Positions 56,101 to 64,000 of a DNA stretch of 64,000 nt are shown here, in pieces. Each line of letters begins with the position of its first letter. Position 1 is the stretch's first letter. The notes beneath the pieces are model-generated. The model was not told the DNA's origin, made no database searches, and worked only from the letters and a program-made list of their open reading frames with translations. The translations under genes and the position numbers were made by a program. The DNA is from Deinandra increscens subsp. villosa (taxonomy: Eukaryota; Streptophyta; Magnoliopsida; Asterales; Asteraceae): positions 69,351,917-69,415,916 of the forward strand of contig JBCNJP010000003.1 of the NCBI GenBank assembly GCA_039602395.1. Direction: 5' to 3'.

Positions 56101-57221
56101 TTGTTGTGTTTGAATTGAACTATCATGGCAAATTGCTTGATGTTTAAATTGTGAAGAGTTTCATCTTGATCTTTAAAGGAGAGAGAAAGGAGAGATAATA
56201 AGAAGATAATAGGTATTATCTCAAGGGGAGACATTACTTGAGAGATACTCAGTTAAGGGGAGTGGGAAGAGTCTTTGGATTTAGAGGAAGTATAATAGAA
56301 AACCCGTACCCTTATCCTTTGAAATGCAAAACCCAGTAACCAAGATTGCTAAGATATAGGTTTGCATCAAGGATCACGGCTGGATTGTTGAGGTTTACGG
56401 TTAGGAAACGGGTTCTCCAAAACTGATTTACGGCTTTAATCGGTCCTTGGTTCTTGTTCTCAGCCCATTATTTCAAACTTGGTTTACGGAAAATCGGTGG
56501 ATTCATAGTTTGAGTTTTAGTTTACGGCCGTATTCCTAATTTTCGGTCATTTTAGGTGCTCGAGCTCACGGTTTGCAAGTTGGTTTTCCGCATAAATTTG
56601 TTGGTTTAAATTGCAGGTTTCTTTGTGTCTAACCGAATCCCATAGGTTGAAGATTGTTATATTTACACTCGTGCCATCAGTTTAATTTGGTTCAGACGTA
56701 ACTTAAAGTTCAAATATTTACAAATTTTTAATTTTGTCATTGTAATTAATTAAATCTGGTGGTCCACGTCAACCGGTTTTTGAAGCCCTCCATCATATAT
56801 ATTTTTTTCGAACTAAAGTCGGTTTCACCGACTTTTTCCTCAATCTTTTTCCCAATTCAAATTAATTCACGACGGAATTTATATAAAATTGCAATTCAGC
56901 CCTCCATCTTTTATTATGTTAACACCAGTCCTTAAACTTAGTCATGTATTCGTTTCAGCCCTCAAACTTTGATGTCATGTCATGCCATCCCTTTGGACTC
57001 GTATGTCAACCTACAATCAAATATATTTAAACAATTTGAGCAAAGTTAATCACATTTATCCTAATTAAAAACAAGATTTAAATATTTAACTAAACTCACA
57101 CCAAACTATACAAAGATGACTCAATACCACATTAAGACTCAAATTTTAAAAACTATATAAAAACTCATCGAAATCGACTCAAAATTGACTCAAATATTAC
57201 ACAAAATACATGGGAAAACAT
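56101..57221 (-). repeat. Presumed 5' LTR region of element F
   Basis: No coding. A possible minus-strand TATA (CTTATAAAT, about 56066-56074) lies at its left edge, and a run of six TTTACGG or CACGG words (GGTTTACGG, GATTTACGG, AGTTTACGG) at 56380-56570. The right limit is set where the gypsy G gag reading breaks off (about 57230), near AAAACA/TGTTTTCCC. I could not find the matching 3' LTR, so the LTR call is inference from position. Confidence 0.4.
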
Positions 57222-57235
57222 GATGTGTTTGCGGC

Positions 57236-57870
57236 AAATCAAGCTGCTATGAACTCCTAAAAATCCGTGTGCAATATGTTATTAAACTAGTGGATTTTTA
57301 GTCTCTCATTCTTGAGTAATGTATCACAAAACTTTACACTGTCTAGGAAGAATCCCACCACTTCATCAATTGGTTATCCCACAAAACTATGATGCTCCAT
57401 AAAAGGAATTCTGGATTCTTCCCATGTCATAGCCCCATTAGCTTCTTTCTCCTTTTTCTCTTTACCATGTCCCACCAATCTTTGGCCCGCGACCTTACTG
57501 GTCCGGTTGCATAAACTACTTGATCCGTCGGGTCGCAATGACTTCTTTCAAAAACCGTCTCAATATCCATAATCCACCTATGAAAAATGATTGGCTTCGT
57601 TTCCCCCATATAAATAGAAGGCTTACATGCCATGAAATCTTTATAGAAACACCGCCCCTTATATTTGACGGGTGCTTCCTCATCGTTGAGGCTATTCTTC
57701 AACTCTTTAAACTTCTGGTCAATTACTTCTAGTAGAGTACTCTCCAAGCGGTCCATATTGGTCCGCATGACAGTATCCACGACCTTCTCAACCACATCAA
57801 AAACTCTTTTATGAATTTCTGCAACTATAGCATCCGAAAGAGCTCCGGAATTATCTTCTTCATTCACCAT
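57236..57870 (-). pseudogene. gag of gypsy element G (5' part, broken)
   Basis: Starts at an ATG at 57870 (MVNEEDNSGALSDAIVAEIH). After an amphipathic N-terminus (VVEKVVDTVMRTNMDRLE) comes the start of the Retrotrans_gag capsid domain: YKDFMACKPSIYMGETKP, FHRWIMDIETVFERSHC, VVYATGPVRSRAKDWWDMV. A frameshift in the A-rich run near 57455 moves the reading to MTWEESRIPFME and it decays through several stops to about 57236. The remainder of gag and all of pol are absent here. Gypsy type by domain; it differs from elements A and C at the N-terminus. Confidence 0.85.
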
Positions 57871-57904
57871 GACAACTGAAAATTAGGAGGTGAATTAGCA
57901 ACAT

Positions 57905-58102
57905 TTACAACAACTAACAACTTTATTAATTCAACTACCTATCCTACTTTATTTCTTCAAGTAGGATGGTTTACAACAACTAACAAATTTATTAATTCAA
58001 CTACCTATCATACTTGATTTCTTCAAGTAGGACGACTTACAATAACTAACAACTTTATTAATTCAACTATCAATCATACTTGATTTCTTCAGGTAGGATG
58101 GT
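57905..58102 (-). repeat. 66-bp tandem repeat, three units
   Basis: Units start at 57905, 57971 and 58037 (TTACAACAACTAACAA or a variant), each with TTTATTAATTCAACTA and TTTCTTCARGTAGGA. Each unit carries an inverted pair around TATTTCTTC/GATTTCTTC, for example ATCCTACT and AGTAGGAT at 57941-57967. Confidence 0.9.
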
Positions 58103-58128
58103 TTACGTCAATTTAACTCCACTTTATG

Positions 58129-58345
58129 TACCCCTTTGCCACAACAAGTAGGGTACTTCTCAACTTTCATTTTATTCACCTTTACTACTGAGGTAGTAAG
58201 GTGTTGCTCAACAATTAAACTTTTACTCTACTCAATATAGTGAGTAGAACATTCAACTTCTTATTCAACTTTTTAAGTTACTAGCCATTACTAGTAACTC
58301 ATTCATCAATGATCTACAACTATTTTCCACTTGATACTACAAGTA
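58129..58345 (-). repeat. Series of perfect or near-perfect inverted repeats
   Basis: GTACCC/GGGTAC (about 58129-58156), CACCTT.ACTAC/GTAGTAAGGTG (58177-58203), TCTACTCA/TGAGTAGA with a 6-base loop (58227-58248), AGTTACTAG/CTAGTAACT with a 6-base loop (58276-58299), ACTTG/CAAGT (58330-58345). Arms of 5-11 bp, evenly spaced every 40-50 bp. Confidence 0.85.
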
Positions 58346-58542
58346 GGTTATATTCATTATGATCTCATGCTTTGCTAACTCACACAACTAAGTACACATC
58401 GACATTATACTACTACATTCTTCCTACTACTGAATTTACCTCACTGAGCAGTGATCAAGCCTTGAACCGAACATCATTTCCACCCCTGAGCACTTGGTTT
58501 GAGTCCAGGTGTTCTTCCCAATACTTGATCACCTCAAACCAT

Positions 58543-58555
58543 GGCTCTGATACTA
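58543..58555 (-). other. tRNA-Met primer binding site of gypsy G
   Basis: The minus strand reads TAGTATCAGAGCC, one mismatch from the consensus, three bases after the 5' LTR end. Confidence 0.85.
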
Positions 58556-58558
58556 ATT

Positions 58559-58820
58559 TGAAAGACCCATACCAGTTATCAACCAATAAAACGACATTTC
58601 ATTAGGCCCTAATAAGAGGAATGGTAAGATACCACATTGATCACCAAAATACGATAACACAAAAATTTAGTTTAAGTATTGGTTGACAAACATGGCACCA
58701 TAGAACTTTAATAAATGCATAAGGGTTTGTTTCACAAAATTACAACCCCATAAGGACAACTTGGATATTCGGTTCTTCAAACCATAGCTTGATCACCCAC
58801 TCGACTCGGTAGCTCCTTAC
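58559..58820 (-). repeat. 5' LTR of gypsy G, truncated
   Basis: Begins TGAAAGACCCATACC next to the primer site; only the primer-side 260 bp are present, because the LTR of Copia-4 starts at 58821. No second copy in the window. Confidence 0.75.
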
Positions 58821-59187
58821 TATAAATCCACGGGGGATCTTAAAACTGCATGATTCGGTTAATCGAGAACAAACACGATGTAAATAAATCTTTGCTTTAA
58901 TAATTCACTAAGAGTTACAAGCTAGAGAGAGAAACACTCAAGAACACACACAGTTAAGAGTATTGGAAATGACAGAAGTACTAAGCTCTCTCTAACACGA
59001 ACTATTTATAGTCACTTACATACTGGTCGGCGTACCACCTGGCGAACCAGTTGGTAGGCCCGTACCAATTGGTACGGCGGACCATATGGTACGACCATCT
59101 TGGTATGTTGACTATATGACTCACAAAGACGATCTAGTCTAGATACAATACACGAGACACAACGTAGCATAGGAATATGCTCTGACA
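58821..59187 (-). repeat. 3' LTR of Copia-4
   Basis: 367 bp; on the element strand it starts TGTCAGAGCATATTCC and ends near GGATTTATA. Contains the GGTACG array (59026-59110) and TATAAATA (59003-59010, minus strand). Aligns with the Copia-1 LTR along most of its length. Confidence 0.82.
59026..59110 (-). repeat. GGTACG array in the Copia-4 LTR
   Basis: GTCGGCGTACC, GGCCCGTACC, GGTACGG and GGTACGACC-type words, seven or so in 85 bp, upstream of the TATA box exactly as in Copia-1, although the flanking bases have diverged. Confidence 0.82.
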
Positions 59188-59200
59188 AACTCCCCTTTAA
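59188..59200 (-). other. Polypurine tract of Copia-4
   Basis: The minus strand reads TTAAAGGGGAGTT next to the LTR start TGTCAGAGC. Confidence 0.8.
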
Positions 59201-60952
59201 CGTGTAGTGTATCTAGCTATCTATCTATCTAACAAAACTTCAGTCTTCAATCTTAAGCAACATTGCGTCCGATCCTCAACTTGAACATTTATAAGAAATA
59301 GGGCTTGCATGGATGGATCAATCTTGAACATTCTTTGAACTTTAAGATCCACTTGGGAAAGATATAACAAACTCCTTCTTTCACCATGCTTAAGTCTTGT
59401 CACACAGAACCTACAATTTCAGAAGACAGAAACGCGGCTTTCTTTTTCTTTTGAAAACTAATTTAATCATGGTGCAAAACTTTTCTTCGAGAATCCAAGA
59501 TATAGTTTTGAAAATTTGATTTTGTATCATGTATCGGTCGGTCGAAAACAAATAAGAAACAAAATCTTTTTGGCTTTTTGAAACTTTATATCAAAACACA
59601 CCGAAAATCTTTTTGATTTTTCTAAATTTATGCTATAACACACCTAAAATCTTTTTGAATTTTATCAGATATGAAACATAAATGCAATACAGAATCAGAC
59701 ACTATTTTTGTCTTTTGTGAGAAAGATCACAACATGGGATCATATTGGACATGACATGCTGAACTACACTTCAATTTCAATTACTTCAGCACACAAGTCA
59801 TGTCGATTGTTGGTATAATTTTTCCATCTTAAACCCAGGCATAATCATAGTTATAACATCTGGATATGTTATTATATTGATTAGATTTGCTTTAACCAGT
59901 GTACCCTACACAATCAGACATACTCAGATATGTATCTGCTTATCACTTTTTGTGATTTCATTTGTGATTTAAACACATAATGATTGTATTTATGATATCG
60001 TCAACTGTGTTCCATGCAAAAAGAAATAAGAACGTTAAATCGTCTACCTTAAGGTCGATCTTCCGATACTCAGATAAGGCCTCAGATCTAACAAAATAAG
60101 AAAATAAAAATAAGTTGAAATGGTATAACCCAGCAACAATCAGGTCGGTACTCTCGTACATGAAGGGAAAGTCCGATGAGTTACACGAAACACAAAAGAA
60201 AATAAAGCAGAACGTCAAACGAACAACAATCAGGCCGGTCTTGTGGACACACAGAGAAAGTCCGATCGTTTGACAAAATAAAGAAAATCAAAGTAGTTTT
60301 TTTTTTTGCAAAATGAACACATGTATACACAGTGACTTCACATTTTCTTTTTCACATATCTTTTTCTTGATATCTTGAAATATGCATTAAGATGTTGTCC
60401 ACTTGGTCGAGCATTAGTATTTTAATGTACATCACATGTGAATACTTTCTGATTTAATGCCGAGCCTACCAAGCACATCAGTAAGGATCTTATGGATTTT
60501 CATTTATTTTATCCATGAGTCAGACACACAAGCCAATGTACCATCATATCCCAAATATGTCGGATACAAATTCTCATTTTTCAATGTTTTTGTATTTTTC
60601 TATTTTTTAATGTTTTTGTATTTTTCCTTTTTCTCCCCCTTAAAATGAAAACTCTATTTTTGGATTTTCATTTTAACAAAAAACACAGACACTATTATTG
60701 GTTTTTCAATTTTCTCCCCCTAAACTACATACGAAATGTAACAGAAAGAAAATTGACCAATCGATACTGATACCGTTCAGTTTTTAGCTTTCAGGAAAAA
60801 ACTTTTAATTTTTGTAAGATGAAAATTCAAATTAAGTTAAGCAGGAGACTCCACTATCAGCAACTGCTTGAAGCTTGAACTTCACAATCACTAATAGGTC
60901 TTCTTGAAGTAACATGCACACTGGATTTAAAGATTAGTATTGAAATGACCCG
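59201..60952 (-). other. 3' non-coding region of Copia-4
   Basis: 1.7 kb without coding. It holds a 90-bp imperfect direct repeat around AACAATCAGGYCGGT and GAAAGTCCGATSRT (60134-60210 and 60225-60295) and two further purine tracts on the element strand (AAGGGGGAGAA near 60632-60643, TAGGGGGAGAAA near 60710-60721). Repeated PPT-like tracts upstream of the 3' LTR are known for Sireviruses. Confidence 0.65.
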
Positions 60953-62218
60953 AAGCACACAGCTTCTGGTTGACCAGTGTCTTCCACAAAATTAGTTGCA
61001 GCCGTGCTAACCACTTTAGGTCGCCACTGCATTTTTGCTTTTTCATTTTTGACATAGTCATCATCATGTGATGAACCATCAATAGGTGAATCAAATTTAC
61101 AAAATTTTTTTGATTTAGATTTTGGTTTGGAAGGTCTAGACTCGGTAAAAATCCTGCCAGATTCATCAATAAATGTGGCAGATTTGTTTGAAAATGAATT
61201 TTTTTACAGTTTCAGGACAATCCCGTGCCATGTGTCCCCTTCGGCGACATTGATAGCACAAACGATATGATCTTTGAGATTGGGATTTGTCTTGAACTGA
61301 AAAACATATATCAATGAACTCAGAACCATCAGAAATATCATCAAAAATTTGGAATCGGTTAGAATGTACCCATTTCGATGTCGGACTTCGAGGTGTAGAA
61401 TTTGATCCAAATGACGAAGAATCCTTAACTTTTTGAGCATCCCGAGAAGAACTTTCAGATAAAGTCTTCTTCTGATTCTTACCTCTAAATCCCTTTTCCA
61501 TTGTAGACATAAACACTTGAGCTAAATGATAGATTTGTTCCAAGCTTGTGTCTTTCTTTTCTTTTGGAGCTTTCTTGGGCATATTCTTCTTGACATTCTT
61601 TTCAAAATTCTTACCCTCACTAGCTAAACCTGAACATTTATAACCTGGTAACTTTGATAAATCAATTTGAGAACCAGAAGGACCAGCTTTAGCAGCTTGA
61701 TTGAATGGTGCTTTAATATCCTTCAACTTGTTAGCTTCTACCAAGTTAGTAGCAGCTTGGTCTTCATTCAACAAATTCTCTTTTTCTCAATCACCTTGTC
61801 AATCACACTTTCGTCCTTTTTTACTTTCTTGTTTGAAACCATTGATGTCTTCTTCTCAAATTTCTTAGGATTAAATTCCGAATAGTCACCAATTATTTCG
61901 GACGATTTGACATCAGCCAGATCAGTTTGAACCAATGGGGGTGGTAATTGATTAAATTCTTCTCCGCCAAACACACTTTTGAAATTCTCGTCGTTGCACA
62001 AATAACTTGTGAACGAGTGTGAATTCTTCAAGTTATTTAGTTGACGATTCAAATCCAGAATTTGAACATTTAAATCTGCTATCCTTTTCTGATTCTATTA
62101 GCTATTCTGAAACTCTGTTAGACAAAGACTTTTCTCTTCTCACTTTATCATAAGCATTAAACATTTCCTGCGTAACTTTTTCCACCTTTCCTTGATAAAT
62201 TTCTACATTTTTCTAAAC
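60953..62218 (-). pseudogene. Gag C-terminal half of Copia-4: coiled coil and second zinc knuckle
   Basis: Enters in a coiled coil (KNVEIYQGKVEKVTQEMF, about 62215-62155) and continues NSHSFTSYLCNDENFKSVF, homologous to NSQSFTSFLSKDENFEKMF of Copia-1. Next come a Lys-rich spacer, PGYKCSGLASEGKNFEKN, and a well-formed zinc knuckle (CYQCRRRGHMARDC, about 61212-61256) different from that of Copia-1. After a frameshift in a seven-A run near 61200 the reading FIDESGRIFTESRPSKPKS goes on to about 60953. Together with Copia-1 it outlines a Gag with two knuckles separated by several hundred coiled-coil residues. Frameshifts near 62080 and 61775 as well. Confidence 0.8.
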
Positions 62219-62219
62219 T

Positions 62220-62620
62220 AAAAAAGCATATAAGGATCGATTCTTTAGTAGATAATATCGAGATGGAAGTTTTGTCATATATTATGTTGAATGGTTACAT
62301 AAACCGAAGGAGTACACAAACGATTAAGATCTGGAGGAGGTTGGACAGAACCTCCCCTCTCAACACTTGAACTGGACAGACTCTGGACAGAAACTTACAA
62401 AGAATCACAAAGACTAAACTATTTATACTCGTGTAATTCTGTCCGAATCTGGAGACTCCAAACTCTGTCCGAACTCCCTCCGAACTTAGAGTTCGTCTAA
62501 GGTTCGGACGACTCCGAACCTAGAGTTCGGTTGGGGTTCGGACCCCAGTTCATGTCTCAGTCAACTCAGTCTGTTTGACAATTCGAACAGTAACACCCAC
62601 ATAAGGTTCATGTATCAACA
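62220..62620 (-). repeat. 3' LTR of element H
   Basis: Element strand starts TGTTGATACATGAACC at 62620. The left end is uncertain (about 62220). U3 carries the TCCGAAC array, TATAAATA at 62420-62427, then about 200 bp of R/U5. Same design as the Copia-1 LTR but no sequence similarity. Confidence 0.75.
62429..62560 (-). repeat. TCCGAAC / GTTCGGA array in U3 of element H
   Basis: About ten CCGAAC or GTTCGG words in 130 bp, several as inverted pairs such as CCGAACCTAGAGTTCGG. The array begins two bases upstream of the TATA box in element orientation. Confidence 0.9.
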
Positions 62621-62632
62621 AATTCCCCCTTG
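62621..62632 (-). other. Polypurine tract of element H
   Basis: The minus strand reads CAAGGGGGAATT beside the LTR start. Similar tracts recur at about 62779-62790, 63017-63026 and 63276-63285. Confidence 0.75.
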
Positions 62633-63628
62633 GACGTTACTGTCGAATCCAGACTTTGATCTTCTAGCAATCCTCAGTCAGCTTGCTGCAGACGCCTCTA
62701 TCTTTAGCAAACTCCCCTTGACCGAATCATCAGGTATGCAGGAATCAGCTTACAATCTTGTACAATCACATCAATCAATAAAATTCCCCCTTTCTTCAAG
62801 CACTTCCATGACAAGAACATTCCAATCACATAGACGAATACTTCAAACCACTGGATATGACATCAAGATGCAGGATCACTTTATTTAATCGTCATGAATA
62901 AAAAAACAAAATCCACAAACATCACTGCATTTGACAGAAATCTTCAATCTTTATTGAATTGTAATACATTCTGATCTTGATGAAAACAGACACGATCAGC
63001 ATCTTCAATCATGGAAATTCCCCCTCAGAATGAAATCCATCCCAATATATCAACAATCAAAGGCTATAACGTCAACTTCATGACTTAACACTGTATCGGG
63101 CATTTGATTAGAGAGTTACAAACCATAACCGAAAACTTTAACATATCAGTTCGCACGAACATAAGAAAACACCACCTTTCCATGAAGATAAAAAATTACC
63201 ATCATCCCTGAATTGATTGCTTTTGAATATTCACTTTTTCAATTATGAAACTTGAAAGTTTTAGGGTCCCCAATGTCCCCCTAAATAAGTGACATATTCA
63301 AATCTTCAATATTCTTCAGTTTGTGTAGACAAATAAACTCTGAAAAACGCAATCACAAAGACGCAATTTCTCAGAATTCAAACAATCGCCTCAAAGTAAT
63401 CATATCCATGTATCCGAATATTTGTCCATCATCAGAAGCACCCGTTCATGAATCTTTGTCCATCATCAAGAACAATGACTACCCACAAACTCATTAATTT
63501 CTTGAAATTCGATCACTAACTCGTAACAAATATCGTGATCCGGATTTTCTTCAAACATAACACCCCACAGCTACCGAATCAAGAGTAAAACTGATAACTA
63601 ATCCGCTTCTTTGAAATTCCCAACTAAC

Positions 63629-63688
63629 GGGGGGTCGGGGACAGCGCCCCGGAGAAGCGGGGTCCAAGGGGCGGCAGCCCCTGGCTGG
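63629..63688. repeat. GC-rich inverted-repeat block
   Basis: GGGGTCGGGGACAGCGCCCC and GGGGCGGCAGCCCCTGGC-type segments: self-complementary GGGGC/GCCCC pairs within 60 bp in an AT-rich setting. Confidence 0.7.
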
Positions 63689-63696
63689 GGCCGTCC

Positions 63697-63805
63697 GAAC
63701 CTTGTTCGAACCTAATCCGTACCCGATCTTCCAAACCTCATCCGAACCTAAGCTTCGGACATCCGAACATGTCCGAACGTTGTCCGAACCTGGAGTTCGG
63801 ATGGG
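63697..63805 (-). repeat. TCCGAAC array in the interior of element H
   Basis: About ten CCGAACCT, TCCGAACAT or GTTCGGA words in 110 bp, the same motif as in the U3 of this element. Confidence 0.88.
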
Positions 63806-64000
63806 TTATTTTTCAGATCTGTTCTTCGGCCGAACTTGGGACGAATTCGACTCAAAATTTTCAAAATCGCACCAGATTCAGAATTTGATCGAATTTCGAC
63901 ATCCAGATGCTTCTGTTAGGTAAAAACATGACTCAGAAAGACTCGATTGATTAAAAATCAATCAGAAACACTTTCAGTCACACCAAACTAAAGATTTAAC

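Larger units (their letters stand above)
57871..58542 (-). other. Leader of gypsy G with 66-bp repeats and serial inverted repeats
   Basis: Untranslated region between primer site and gag. Holds three 66-bp tandem units and at least six separate inverted repeats (described apart). No open frame. Confidence 0.75.
58821..62218 (-). mobile_element. Copia-4: 3' LTR, long 3' non-coding region and Gag C-terminus
   Basis: Minus-strand relative of Copia-1, with LTR and coiled-coil Gag similar to it. Between Gag and the 3' LTR there is no protease, integrase or RT, so pol has been deleted. The right end is cut by the LTR of element H inside the Gag coiled coil. Confidence 0.8.
62633..64000 (-). other. 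Interior of element H, non-coding as far as visible
   Basis: 1.4 kb with no Gag or Pol similarity; open stretches at 62610-62888 and 63702-63923 have no known motif. Contains extra PPT-like tracts, a GC-rich stem-forming block (63629-63688) and a second TCCGAAC array (63697-63805). The element continues past the window. Confidence 0.6.

Overview
The window is plant repeat DNA from end to end. I find no host gene, tRNA, rRNA or CRISPR array. It consists of nested LTR retrotransposons of both superfamilies (Ty3/gypsy chromoviruses of the Tekay/Del type and Ty1/copia elements), their non-autonomous relatives and their fragments. The wording of the Gag and Pol proteins, the tRNA-Met primer sites and the multi-kilobase LTRs suggest a large eudicot genome, most likely Asteraceae. 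That family assignment rests on recognition, not on a search.

Layout, left to right. (A) 1-6028 and 18160-18754: a decayed minus-strand gypsy element (chromodomain, integrase, RNase H, RT, protease, gag, plus an extra ORF upstream of gag). It is split by a 12.1-kb minus-strand element at 6029-18159 with 3.7-3.8 kb LTRs, a PBS, a PPT and GATGT target duplications, but no coding capacity (LARD-like). (Copia-1) 18755-22494: plus-strand copia LTR, PBS, leader and a long Gag with a coiled coil; pol is missing. (B) 22495-28307: a 5.5-kb minus-strand gypsy LTR, PPT and a chromodomain remnant. 28308-32380: LTR pieces and a non-coding leader. (F) 32455-34186 and 55712-about 57221: minus-strand copia relative with a coiled-coil ORF and a long leader. 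The leader is split by element E (34187-55711, minus), which holds copia D (37890-54625, plus), which in turn holds gypsy C (41931-51917, minus, nearly identical LTRs, CAAAG target duplication). (G) 57236-58820: gypsy gag, hairpin-rich leader, PBS and LTR start. (Copia-4) 58821-62218: minus-strand relative of Copia-1. (H) 62220-64000: another minus-strand LTR element running off the window.

How the parts work: an intact element is transcribed from the TATA box in its 5' LTR, primed for reverse transcription by tRNA-Met at the PBS, and completed from the polypurine tract next to the 3' LTR. Gag packages the RNA; protease, RT/RNase H and integrase copy and insert it. None of the coding regions here is complete, so every element would need enzymes from elsewhere. 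Element C is the youngest, yet its Gag lacks the capsid domain.

The most unusual signal is architectural. In at least four unrelated LTR families, a short CpG-containing motif private to that family (GGTACG, TTAGCGRACTT, TTTCGCT, TCCGAAC) is arrayed just upstream of the LTR TATA box and, in most, again in the transcribed leader. Two further families (TTTTCGATCG, ACCGAAAACC) show the leader array. Several motifs are palindromic or occur as inverted pairs.
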